From Phycisphaerales bacterium (GTDB taxonomy: Bacteria > Planctomycetota > Phycisphaerae > Phycisphaerales > UBA1924): 64,000 nucleotides of DNA. The number at the start of each line of letters is the position of its first letter. The stretch's first letter is position 1. The translations under genes and the position numbers were made by a program. The stretch is taken from positions 18,683 to 82,682 of the forward strand of contig JAFIFZ010000033.1 of assembly GCA_020831775.1 (NCBI GenBank). The letters are read 5' to 3'. Below the pieces are notes generated by a model. That model did not search any database. It had not been told where the DNA came from and saw only the letters and a list, made by a program, of their open reading frames with translations. This document shows positions 56,502 to 64,000 of this stretch, one piece after another.

Positions 56502-56763
56502 GGCTGCTGCCTCTCTGTGTCTTGAAGGACTCGGGGCAAACACCCCGACAGCCGACGGAGGGGACCTCCTGCCGAGCCGGCAAGCCTAGACCCGACGCCG
56601 ATGAGCGTCAACGGAGGCGAGGGGCGGGATGATGCGAACAAAGACAGATTCTCGGCGGGGTACGCCCGCACTGAGCGTCGACAGTCCGGCCCGCGTGCGG
56701 ACCGGACTGGACGCGGGGCGAAGCCTGCCGTAGGCTTGCGGTGCTCGGGCCGCAGTGCCCGTG

Positions 56764-56836
<73 letters not shown>

Positions 56837-56933
56837 CTTTCGAGCGAGCCTCGGCGATGAGCCGGGGCTTGTGTTGTTTTTGGGGACAACCAAAGCCGAA
56901 AATAGTCCGCACATGCCTCGCTCATGTTCTCTT

Positions 56934-58310
56934 TCAGCACCCTTCTGCGAACGCCGTGAGAAACGCGAAGAAGTCGTCGGCGTCGATGACGCCGTCGGCG
57001 TTGAAGTCGGCGGCGGGGTCGGCCGCGGCGAAGAGGGCCAGGAACTCGAAGAAGTCGTCCGCGTCGACCACGCCGTCGGTGTTGATGTCGGCCGGGCAGA
57101 AGAGCGTTGCGTCGATCTCGACCCAGGCGCCCGCGCCGTCGGGACGGGTTGCGGTGATAAGGAGTTGGCCCGTGTCGCCGGGCGTGCCGCTGATGGTGAG
57201 TGTGTAGGTTGCGGGCGTCGGCTGCCCGGGGGCAATCGGGCCGAATGCGGCCGGTTCGGCGGTCAGTTCGAAGTCCGCCGATTCGGCTCGGAGGGTGAGG
57301 TCGCGCGGGTCGGTGTCATTGTTGGTGATGGTCACGGCGAGTTCGGCCGGGAAGTCGTCGCGGGCGCGCAGGGCTGGGCCCGCCTCGACCTGGAGCAATG
57401 ACTCTGACAGGGCGTTCAGCCGCGGATCGACGGCCAGCCCCGGGCCCCAGACGCCGGCCCACGCGGCCTGGTCGCCGCGAAGGTGAAGCTCGAAGAACTC
57501 GGTGAGCAGGGCGCGGGAGAGGGCAAGTTGGTCGGCGCGGCTCATCGGCCCGCTGTCGCAGCCGAAGACGGAGGAATCCTGGAAGCCGCAGTGCCACCCG
57601 CCCTGGATATCAACGAGCTGCCTCGGACCGAGGCCGTTGTCGTACATCGGTCTGCCGTGGCTGGCGGTCGGAGTGATCGAGTCGTTGGTGCCGACGATCA
57701 GGCGGACGGGGATGGCGACCCCGGCCGCGGCGGCGATCGCCGATGGGCTGGTGTTGGCGGGGGCGAGGGTGGCGAGGGCGGCGATCCGCGGGTCCTGGGC
57801 GGCCGCGAGCATGCTGGCGCCCCCGCCCATCGAGTGGCCCGAGATCCCGAACGCGCCGGTATCGACGGCGCCTTCGAGCCACGAGCCGGGCGAGGCGTGC
57901 TCGGTTTCGAGGAAGGTCAGGCAGAGGCTGAGTTCCTGGGCGTAGCTGGCGTGGTTTGGGAAGAGGCTCTGGGACGACTCGGTCGCGATGGTCAGGTAGC
58001 CCCATGAGGCGAGGTGCTCGAGGATCGAGGTGTAGCGGGTCGGCGGCTGGAGGAACCCGTGCCCGAACGACACCGCCGGGAACGGTCCCCCGCTGCTATC
58101 CAGCGGCGCGTTCTGACCCGGGGCCTCTGCGGGGTAGAAGAGCAACGCGTTGAAGCTGCCCCCGCCTGGCCGCTGGACCGAGACCTGACGCCAGCCGGCC
58201 TCGTAGGGGCCGGGCTGGGCGTAGTCGGGGGCGGCGTGGGCTGACATGGCCGGCAAAAAGAGGGCCAAGACCATTGCGAGGCTCAGTCGGCGATTCAGAT
58301 GGATCGGCAT
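56934..58310 (-). CDS. Secreted cutinase/PETase-like alpha/beta hydrolase with dockerin-type tail
   Basis: A 458-residue exported esterase. The signal peptide is at 1-27. The hydrolase domain (about 30-290) has nucleophile S160 (GISGHSMGGG), D210 (VGTNDSITP) and H240 (QGGWHCGF), resembling cutinase-like and dienelactone-hydrolase folds, with cysteines that could form a disulfide. A beta-sandwich domain (about 300-400) follows, then two dockerin-like calcium repeats, DINTDGVVDADDFFEF and DFNADGVIDADDFFAF, and a terminal GC. Such GC-ending dockerin tails are characteristic of Phycisphaerae surface proteins. AAGGAGGTG lies 4 nt before the ATG, one of the strongest ribosome-binding sites in the window. 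Substrate inferred only: a polyester or ester side chain. Confidence 0.9.
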   Translation of the reverse strand: MPIHLNRRLSLAMVLALFLPAMSAHAAPDYAQPGPYEAGWRQVSVQRPGGGSFNALLFYPAEAPGQNAPLDSSGGPFPAVSFGHGFLQPPTRYTSILEHLASWGYLTIATESSQSLFPNHASYAQELSLCLTFLETEHASPGSWLEGAVDTGAFGISGHSMGGGASMLAAAQDPRIAALATLAPANTSPSAIAAAAGVAIPVRLIVGTNDSITPTASHGRPMYDNGLGPRQLVDIQGGWHCGFQDSSVFGCDSGPMSRADQLALSRALLTEFFELHLRGDQAAWAGVWGPGLAVDPRLNALSESLLQVEAGPALRARDDFPAELAVTITNNDTDPRDLTLRAESADFELTAEPAAFGPIAPGQPTPATYTLTISGTPGDTGQLLITATRPDGAGAWVEIDATLFCPADINTDGVVDADDFFEFLALFAAADPAADFNADGVIDADDFFAFLTAFAEGC

Positions 58311-58649
58311 CCCCACCTCCTTGGATCGGCCGCGGGATCGGACGCGACACTCCGTGTTTCTTCGGAAAGCGGTCAGCCCGGATGCGGCCGAACGGCTCGC
58401 AGCACATCTCATCGAGATGCTGTCGACGCAGCCGGGCATCGCGATGAGACAGTTTATCGGACAGAGCGCCCCAGCTACGGCGGTACAATGAAGAGGGGTT
58501 AAGCGGAGGACTCACAAAGTGCGGACGACCGAAGGTCGAGTCCGGCTGTGGCCACCGGTTCAGGGAGCCGATCAAGCGGCATCAGAACCGAGCCTTCCAA
58601 ACCAGTCGCACAGTCGAGATGGCACGGGCAACGCCCGGACAGGCAAGGT
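58311..58649 (+). promoter_or_regulatory. Control region upstream of the peptide synthetase
   Basis: A 339-nt non-coding gap. TACAAT (58484-58489) is a possible -10 box, but no good -35 is seen at 16-18 nt. If it is used, the leader would be about 150 nt. The left end holds the promoter of the divergent hydrolase gene. No riboswitch or repeat is recognised. Confidence 0.3.
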
Positions 58650-61600
58650 ATGCCCCGACCTGAGACGATCCTAAGCCGCTTCGACGCGGTGGTTCGGGCC
58701 CACGCCGATCGCGTCGGGGTCGAGGGGAATGCCGTCTCGCTGACCTACCGGCGTCTGGACGGCGCCTCGCGGGCGGTTGCCGCGGAGCTTGCTCGAGCGG
58801 GGGTCGGACCCGGGGACTATGTGCCGATGCTGATGGGGCGCTCGCCTGCGTTCATCGCGGGCGTGCTGGGGATTCTTCGGCTCGGGGCCGCGTACACGCC
58901 GATCGATCCCGAGAGCCCGGCGCCGAGACGGCGCGCGATGCTGGAACCGTTGCACGCCAAGGCGTGCCTCGTGGACCATGGTGTCGAGGTGCCCGAGGGA
59001 CTCGTGGCGATCCGGGCGGCGGAGCTTCTCGACCGTGCGATCACCGAAGCGGCCGAACCATCGACACTCGAAGGCTTTACTGCACCCGACCCGGAGTCAC
59101 CCGCATATGTGATGTACACCAGCGGGTCGACCGGCGAGCCCAAGGGCGTCGTGGTGCCGCACCGCGCGGTCGTGCGGCTGGTGGTCGACGCGGACTACGC
59201 GGAGTTCGGCCCCGAACTCCGTTGGGGCCTGCTGAGCGCTGTGGCATTCGACGCCTCGACGCTGGAGGTCTGGGGCGCGCTGCTCAATGGCGGGTGCTGC
59301 GTCGTGCAGGAAGCGGCGTACCCGTCGCTTGATGAACTAGCTCTGTTTCTGAAGCAAAGACGAGTAGACTGCGTGTGGCTGACAGCAGCACTCTTCAACA
59401 CATTTGTCGACCAGCACGCCGATTCGATGGGCAGCCTGCGTCAGCTTCTGACCGGGGGAGAGCGAGAGAGCGTCCGCCACATCCGGAGTTTCAAGGAGCG
59501 GTTCCCTGGCGTACGCATCGTCCACGGCTACGGCCCGACAGAGAACACGACCTTCAGCCTCTGCTGCACGATCACCGAAGCACAACTGCAAGGCGATCGT
59601 GCGCCGATCGGTCGCTCAATCCGCGGCAGCACCGAACGCATCGTCGAACCCGGGCGCTTCGATCATGCGGACGAGCGTGAGCAGGGAGAACTGCTCGTCG
59701 GTGGCGAAGGTTTGGCCCTGGGCTACCTCGCCCGCGAGGACCTGACGAGGGACAAGTTCGTCTTCGATTCTGACGGCGTCCGCTGGTACCGGACCGGCGA
59801 CCTGGTTCGCCGGCTGGAGGACGGCTCGGTTCTGTTCCTCGGGAGGCTCGACAGGCAGGTCAAGATCCGCGGCCACCGCATCGAACCCGACGAGGTCGAG
59901 GCGGCGCTCAACGCATGCCCCGGCGTGCGCCAAGGGGCGGTGCTCGTGCGCGGCGAGACAGCAGAGGACCGCCACCTCGTCGGCGTGTATGTCCCGGAGA
60001 GCGGAGCAACCGAGGCGTCAGTGCGGGCCTGCCTTGAAGCCAAGCTGCCCCGCTCGATGATCCCGGGCCGGCTCGTCGCGGTGAGGGAGATGCCGCGGGG
60101 CTCGACCGAAAAGGTGGATCACAAAGCGATCGATCAACAGATCGACGAGCTCGAATCCATCAACGCGGCCGCTGACACCTCGGGCTTGACTGCGACCGAA
60201 GCGTCGCTCACGGACTTGATCCGCAGCAGGCTGAACTGTCCGGGCCCGATCGGGCGCGAGACCCAATTCGCCTCCATCGGCGGGCACTCGCTTGCGGCGA
60301 TGCGGTTGTGCGCGGACATCCACGGCGCGTTCGGCGTCTCGCCGACGCCGATCGAAATCCTGAAGCTGCAGAGCGTCTCGCGCATCGCATCGCGCATCGA
60401 CGAGATCCGCCGGACACCAGCCGAAGCTCCCTCGCGTCAGAACGCACGCGGTACGGACAACGGGGTCGGCGATCTCCGCCAACGGGTACTGCTGGAAAGC
60501 GATCGCGATCCAACCGGGCGGGCGATGCTCGTACATCAGGCCTGGGTCGCTCGTCCGGGCATCGAATCCGAGAGGTTGCGAGCGGCATGGACGCGATTGC
60601 TCGAACGCCACGAGGCGCTCCGCACTGGTTTTGTGTTCGAGCCCGATGTCGTGCGCCGGATCTCGCACGATCCCGGGGCGGGAGCGTGGTTCTCTGAAGA
60701 GGGATCGCTCCCAACGGACTCGGCTTCGGTAGAGAACAACCTGCCTCGAGAAGTCATCGAGACGATCGGGCGGCGGATCGCAGCAGCGGCAATCCCCGTG
60801 CGCCTGCACGCGTGGCGACTGGCGGACGATGCGAGCCTGATCGTCGCGGCATACCACCACGCCGCCGTAGACGAGTGGTCGCTCGAGCTGATCGAAGCCG
60901 AGTTCGCAGAACTGCTGGAGGATCGCGAGCCGGACCCGGCGCCGGGGTACGACGCGTTTGTTACCCTGGAGCAGCGCTGGCTGGACGAACGAGCGGCCGA
61001 CGAGATCGCCGAGCGGATCGCTCAAACCGCGCCGCCTCCCGGACCGCTGCCGGACTCCGGGCCGCAGTTGGGCGTTGAGTTTGCGATCGATGCGCCTGGC
61101 GACATCGGAAGGCGGATTGACGCTCTGGCTGCGTCCGAGGCTGTTTCGCCAGCGGCACTCGTCCTGAGCATCTTCGGGCGGGTTCTCCGCGGCCGCTACG
61201 GCGATCCGGGGCGGTGGGTCATGACACCGGTTTCCAAACGCGTCCGCCCCGAACTGCAACGCCTCGTCGGATGCTGCCTGGATATGCGGATCATCGACGC
61301 TGCGACGGAAGCTGGAAGCGTGCAAGAACAGATCCGCACGGCGCAGGGCGAGTCCGTACTGCCGATTGTGCGTGTGATCCAACGTCTGCGCGAGCTGAAC
61401 CCGGTCGCGGTCGGGCATGCGACGCGGTTCGGGTTCACATACCGTGTGATCGACGACGCAGAGCGGCGGACCATCGGCCGGAGCTTGCGGCCGATCGCTG
61501 TGCCGCAACTCGCGGCCAGATTCGGCGTGGCGCTCCATGTCGAGCGTCGTTCTGGCGGCACACGGATGTGGCTGGAGGCTTCATCGCACAGCGTGGACAG

Positions 61601-62747
61601 AGCGAATCTGGAAGCGATCGCAATGGGCTTGGTCGAGGCGGTTCGGAACGACGACGCGAAGCATGGTGTTGCCCGGGAACGCGGCCCCGGTGTGAAGGCA
61701 GCGCCGGCGCCGATCGACCGAGCGACGAAAGCCGAACCCCCGCACGCACAGCGCACGGCCGAGGTGCTCGCGTCGCTTTGGGCCGATCTTCTCGGCTCGC
61801 CCCCGAGAACAGACCGGGACTTCTACGCCTCCGGGGGCAGCTCGCTCAAGGCGATGCAGCTCGGGGCGATGATCCACGATCGGACGGGGCTGAAGCTGCA
61901 TGTCGGCGAGTTCCTGCGTGAGCCGACCTTCGAAGGGCTGCTCCGCTGGGTGCGGGAGGACCCCGAACGCCCGTACGCGTTGTTCAAGCGGCGAGAACCT
62001 TCCGAGGGGAACGGGGTGATGCTCGCGATCCCTGGATCCTCGGGGCGGGCGGTCGATCTGCACGCGTTCTGGTCCGCCTACAGCGAGCACGAACCGAGCG
62101 TCGAACGCATGATCGGCTGCGATCTCGTGACCATCGCTAACGAGCTCCCGCCCGACGCTGACACCGAGACGATACGGCGTGCGTTCATCGATCGCGCCGT
62201 GCAGGCGGCGATCGACGAGGCCGAGGGGTGCACCCTGCGGATCATGGGGTACTCGCTGGGCGGAGTGATTGCGTTCGGGGTTGCTTCTGCGCTGCTGGAG
62301 CGTGGCGCGGCGATCCGGGAGATCGTCCTGCTCGACGCGTATGCCCCCGCGTACCTCGTGCGGTCGCGCCAGACGATCGCGGCGAAGATCAACGCGAAGG
62401 TTCGGCGGGGCTTCCGACCCGGCCCCGCGAAGAAACAGCCGCCCGAGGGAGGCGAGAAGGCCGAGGCGCCAAACCGTGAGCTGTGGAGGAAGATTCATCT
62501 CGCCTTCGCCTCGTGGACTCCGCCTCGCCTGAATGTGCCGGCGGTGCTTGTTCAGTCCGCGACAGCCCGGCAGCACCTCCGTCCGATTCTGCATGCGAAG
62601 AGCAACGGGCTGAAGCCCTACCTCCGCGGGCCGTTCCGCACCGCCAGCGTCGAGGTCGAACACCTGAAGATGCTGACTACCGGCGCGGCAGTCGCGGCGA
62701 AGGCCGCGGCGGAAAGCCAACCCGTGCCGGACGAACGCACGCCATGA
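58650..62747 (+). CDS. Compact non-ribosomal peptide synthetase, A-PCP-C-PCP-TE
   Basis: A 1365-residue assembly line. Adenylation domain (about 1-500): YVMYTSGSTGEPKG (153-166), YRTGDL (380-385), GRLDRQVKIRGHRIEPDEVE (398-417), K488. First carrier domain: GGHS with phosphopantetheine Ser547. Condensation domain (about 610-1000): HHAAVDE (736-742). Second carrier: GGSS with Ser1065. C-terminal thioesterase: GYSLGG, Ser1202, D1229. Read by eye against PheA, the specificity residues are D201, A202, L205, W243, L267, G269, G293, T301 and K488, which looks like a small branched aliphatic amino acid such as Val or Leu (inference). Only one A domain serves two carriers. The stop overlaps the start of the PPTase gene by 4 nt. 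The ATG at 58650 is preferred over an in-frame GTG at 58548 that lacks an obvious ribosome-binding site. Confidence 0.94.
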   Translation: MPRPETILSRFDAVVRAHADRVGVEGNAVSLTYRRLDGASRAVAAELARAGVGPGDYVPMLMGRSPAFIAGVLGILRLGAAYTPIDPESPAPRRRAMLEPLHAKACLVDHGVEVPEGLVAIRAAELLDRAITEAAEPSTLEGFTAPDPESPAYVMYTSGSTGEPKGVVVPHRAVVRLVVDADYAEFGPELRWGLLSAVAFDASTLEVWGALLNGGCCVVQEAAYPSLDELALFLKQRRVDCVWLTAALFNTFVDQHADSMGSLRQLLTGGERESVRHIRSFKERFPGVRIVHGYGPTENTTFSLCCTITEAQLQGDRAPIGRSIRGSTERIVEPGRFDHADEREQGELLVGGEGLALGYLAREDLTRDKFVFDSDGVRWYRTGDLVRRLEDGSVLFLGRLDRQVKIRGHRIEPDEVEAALNACPGVRQGAVLVRGETAEDRHLVGVYVPESGATEASVRACLEAKLPRSMIPGRLVAVREMPRGSTEKVDHKAIDQQIDELESINAAADTSGLTATEASLTDLIRSRLNCPGPIGRETQFASIGGHSLAAMRLCADIHGAFGVSPTPIEILKLQSVSRIASRIDEIRRTPAEAPSRQNARGTDNGVGDLRQRVLLESDRDPTGRAMLVHQAWVARPGIESERLRAAWTRLLERHEALRTGFVFEPDVVRRISHDPGAGAWFSEEGSLPTDSASVENNLPREVIETIGRRIAAAAIPVRLHAWRLADDASLIVAAYHHAAVDEWSLELIEAEFAELLEDREPDPAPGYDAFVTLEQRWLDERAADEIAERIAQTAPPPGPLPDSGPQLGVEFAIDAPGDIGRRIDALAASEAVSPAALVLSIFGRVLRGRYGDPGRWVMTPVSKRVRPELQRLVGCCLDMRIIDAATEAGSVQEQIRTAQGESVLPIVRVIQRLRELNPVAVGHATRFGFTYRVIDDAERRTIGRSLRPIAVPQLAARFGVALHVERRSGGTRMWLEASSHSVDRANLEAIAMGLVEAVRNDDAKHGVARERGPGVKAAPAPIDRATKAEPPHAQRTAEVLASLWADLLGSPPRTDRDFYASGGSSLKAMQLGAMIHDRTGLKLHVGEFLREPTFEGLLRWVREDPERPYALFKRREPSEGNGVMLAIPGSSGRAVDLHAFWSAYSEHEPSVERMIGCDLVTIANELPPDADTETIRRAFIDRAVQAAIDEAEGCTLRIMGYSLGGVIAFGVASALLERGAAIREIVLLDAYAPAYLVRSRQTIAAKINAKVRRGFRPGPAKKQPPEGGEKAEAPNRELWRKIHLAFASWTPPRLNVPAVLVQSATARQHLRPILHAKSNGLKPYLRGPFRTASVEVEHLKMLTTGAAVAAKAAAESQPVPDERTP

Positions 62748-63373
62748 CCTACGCGCCGCCCAAACCAGGCCTCATCGACCTCCATCTGGAGCTGGGCGGT
62801 TGGAGCCGCGCCGAGGCACGAACCCGTTCGCGCCATCTTCGCGATCGCGTGCTGACCGACCTCGCCGGCTGGTCGTTCGACGAGTCGCATGTCATCCGCG
62901 ATGCTTACGGCCGGCCGACCTGCCCCCTGCTGCCCGAAGTTTGTTGGAGCGCCTCGTCGTGCGATGGCGCCGCGGCGATCGCCGTGACGAACGGCTGCCG
63001 AGTGGGCTTCGATATCGAGCGGATCGACCCCGCTTCGCTGCGAGCGCCCGGTGCGAGTGCCGCCCACCCTTGCGACGCCATCGACGAGAGCCTCCTCCGA
63101 CTCACACTGACAGAACGGGAGCTGGCGCTCTGGCGCCAGACGCCCGAGCCTCTGCTCTTCTTCCAGATCTGGACGCGCAAGGAAGCCGTGCTCAAGTGTC
63201 TCGGCTGCGGGCTGCACACCGAGCCTTGCCTGGTCGAGACCGGCCGCCCGAGCGACGCTTGGACCCGAGCCACGGCCGGAGCACTGTCCTGCCTTGTGCG
63301 ATCGCTTGAGGTCGCCGACGGCCTTGCCGCGGCGATCGCCTGCGAAGAGCCGCGAGAGCTCCGGCAGCTCTGA
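62744..63373 (+). CDS. 4'-phosphopantetheinyl transferase, Sfp-like
   Basis: Transfers the phosphopantetheine arm from CoA to the serine of carrier domains. The 209-residue chain has the two family motifs: VGFDIE (87-92), whose Asp and Glu bind magnesium, and WTRKEAVLK (143-151). Its ATG overlaps the synthetase stop (ATGA), so both proteins are made in fixed ratio. The obvious substrates are Ser547 and Ser1065 of the preceding enzyme. It could also serve other carrier proteins in the genome. Confidence 0.93.
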   Translation: MTYAPPKPGLIDLHLELGGWSRAEARTRSRHLRDRVLTDLAGWSFDESHVIRDAYGRPTCPLLPEVCWSASSCDGAAAIAVTNGCRVGFDIERIDPASLRAPGASAAHPCDAIDESLLRLTLTERELALWRQTPEPLLFFQIWTRKEAVLKCLGCGLHTEPCLVETGRPSDAWTRATAGALSCLVRSLEVADGLAAAIACEEPRELRQL

Positions 63374-63387
63374 ACGCGGACGGCGGC

Positions 63388-63582
63388 GCCCACCTTCGGT
63401 GGGCGAGAGGGTCGAGCAGGTGAAAGGCGAGCAGGAGAGCAGAGGTTCGGGAGGAGAGGGAGAGCACAGGTCGGAGACCTGTGCCACACGCCCGCCTTCG
63501 GCGGGCGAGAAAGTCGAGCAGGCGAGAGGCGAGCAGCCAAAAAGGCTGGTAGGCGGAGTAGGGTCGCCCGCTTTGGGCGGGC
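63388..63582. repeat. Cluster of three short GC-hairpin repeat units
   Basis: Three related units, each a 17-nt hairpin followed by a similar purine-rich arm. The hairpins are GCCCACCTTCGGTGGGC (63388-63404), GCCCGCCTTCGGCGGGC (63490-63506) and GCCCGCTTTGGGCGGGC (63566-63582). After the first two comes GAGARRGTCGAGCAGG. A different hairpin, ACAGGTCGGAGACCTGT (63466-63482), lies between the first two. Located just after the PPTase stop, so the first hairpin could serve as the operon's terminator. Spacing is irregular, so this is not a CRISPR. Confidence 0.8.
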
Positions 63583-63619
63583 GAGGTGGTCGCGTTGGAG
63601 ATGGTTGAGCGTCGGGCGG

Positions 63620-63976
63620 GCGGGGCTGTGGGTAGAGGTCGTTGAGGTGTTTGATGGCGAGGCGGAGTTCGCGGGCGAAGGCGCCGTTAATGGGTTCGTG
63701 CTGAGCGAGGTTGCAGAGGCGTTCGAGGATGAGTTGGCGCGTCGCCTGCGCTATGGGGGGGGCGCTGAGTTGTTTGAGGGCGCGGAGTGGTTCGAGTGCG
63801 GATTGGAAGGCGGGGCGGGAGGCGAGGGCGAGGATCTGCCGCAGTGTGAGCTGGTGGGTGCGGCTGAGGTCGAGCTCGGAGAGGCTGGGTTTGTCCCAGT
63901 CGTCGAGGAGGGCGTGGCTGTCATCGTCTATTTCTTCGGGTGTGAAGTCAGCGAGTGGGTCGTCTGCAGCGTGCAT
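63620..63976 (-). CDS. Truncated or open-ended small protein gene
   Basis: From the ATG at 63976 about 115 residues look like a real helical protein: MHAADDPLADFTPEEIDDDS, then ALASRPAFQSALEPLRALKQ and LILERLCNLAQHEPINGAFA. It then enters the hairpin repeats, where the same frame stays open as Pro-rich sequence (SPAEGGRVAQVSD), and continues antisense to the PPTase until 62618. The natural stop is probably lost through insertion of the repeats, so the 3' end is undefined. Family not recognised. Confidence 0.4.
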
Positions 63977-64000
63977 GCCGCGAAGGTATCTGTTTGGGGG

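Noticed and set aside
63388..63582. Possible CRISPR array
   Set aside because: Only three hairpin units, unequal spacing, repeat arms diverged, and no cas gene nearby.

Overview
The window is GC-rich, densely coded chromosomal DNA. The gene content suggests a planctomycete, most likely of the class Phycisphaerae. Points in favour are a secreted hydrolase ending in a dockerin-like tail that closes with GC, a Tat-exported Fe/Mn superoxide dismutase, a Tricorn-type protease, many lineage-restricted membrane proteins, and dispersed hairpin repeats of a kind I associate with planctomycetes. There is no rRNA operon, phage, insertion sequence with a transposase, or CRISPR array. Three tRNA genes are present: Val-GAC, Arg-UCU and Lys-CUU. 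The taxonomic placement is inference; no phylogenetic marker was computed.

Layout. 0-1.3 kb: the 3' part of gpmI. 1.5-6.9 kb: a tight minus-strand run of UDP-glucose dehydrogenase, a solitary DNA methyltransferase, a membrane protein, asparagine synthetase and a SCO copper protein. 7.2-9.2 kb: a SAM methyltransferase and a polyprenyl diphosphate synthase. 9.3-14.6 kb: an accessory island with dispersed hairpin repeats and a tandemly amplified family of zinc-ribbon membrane proteins (four copies, the last frameshifted) interleaved with a second duplicated membrane protein. 14.6-22.4 kb: cardiolipin synthase, an MBL hydrolase, a Tricorn protease, a LURP-one-like protein and the exported SOD. 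22.6-29.3 kb: a complete oppABCDF peptide-transport operon whose OppC carries a large insertion. 29.5-34.2 kb: an alpha-oxoamine synthase, Dps and a large S9 peptidase. 34.4-37.4 kb: a sulfur cluster (TauE exporter, rhodanese, MBL-rhodanese fusion). 37.5-44.2 kb: an ECF sigma factor with a zinc-binding tail, tRNA-Val, a PagL-like protein, and slyX, an ABC fusion and heme O synthase. 44.2-52.1 kb: ClpX, an HAD hydrolase, acylphosphatase, and dnaG followed by rpoD. 52.2-54.1 kb: a second small accessory patch with the same hairpin repeats. 54.2-56.5 kb: the classical rpmF-plsX-fabH lipid operon. 56.9-58.3 kb: the dockerin-tailed cutinase-like hydrolase. 58.6-63.4 kb: a compact non-ribosomal peptide locus, one A-PCP-C-PCP-TE synthetase overlapping its own phosphopantetheinyl transferase. 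63.4-64 kb: a second hairpin repeat family and a truncated reading frame.

How the genes fit together. Housekeeping blocks (DNA replication and transcription, fatty-acid initiation, heme and cytochrome oxidase assembly, peptide uptake, proteolysis) alternate with lineage-specific patches. The most system-like accessory locus is the two-gene peptide synthetase unit at 58.65-63.37 kb: it holds the assembly line, its release domain and the enzyme that activates its carrier domains. The locally expanding zinc-ribbon/membrane gene array at 10.6-14.6 kb is the clearest sign of recent local genome change.
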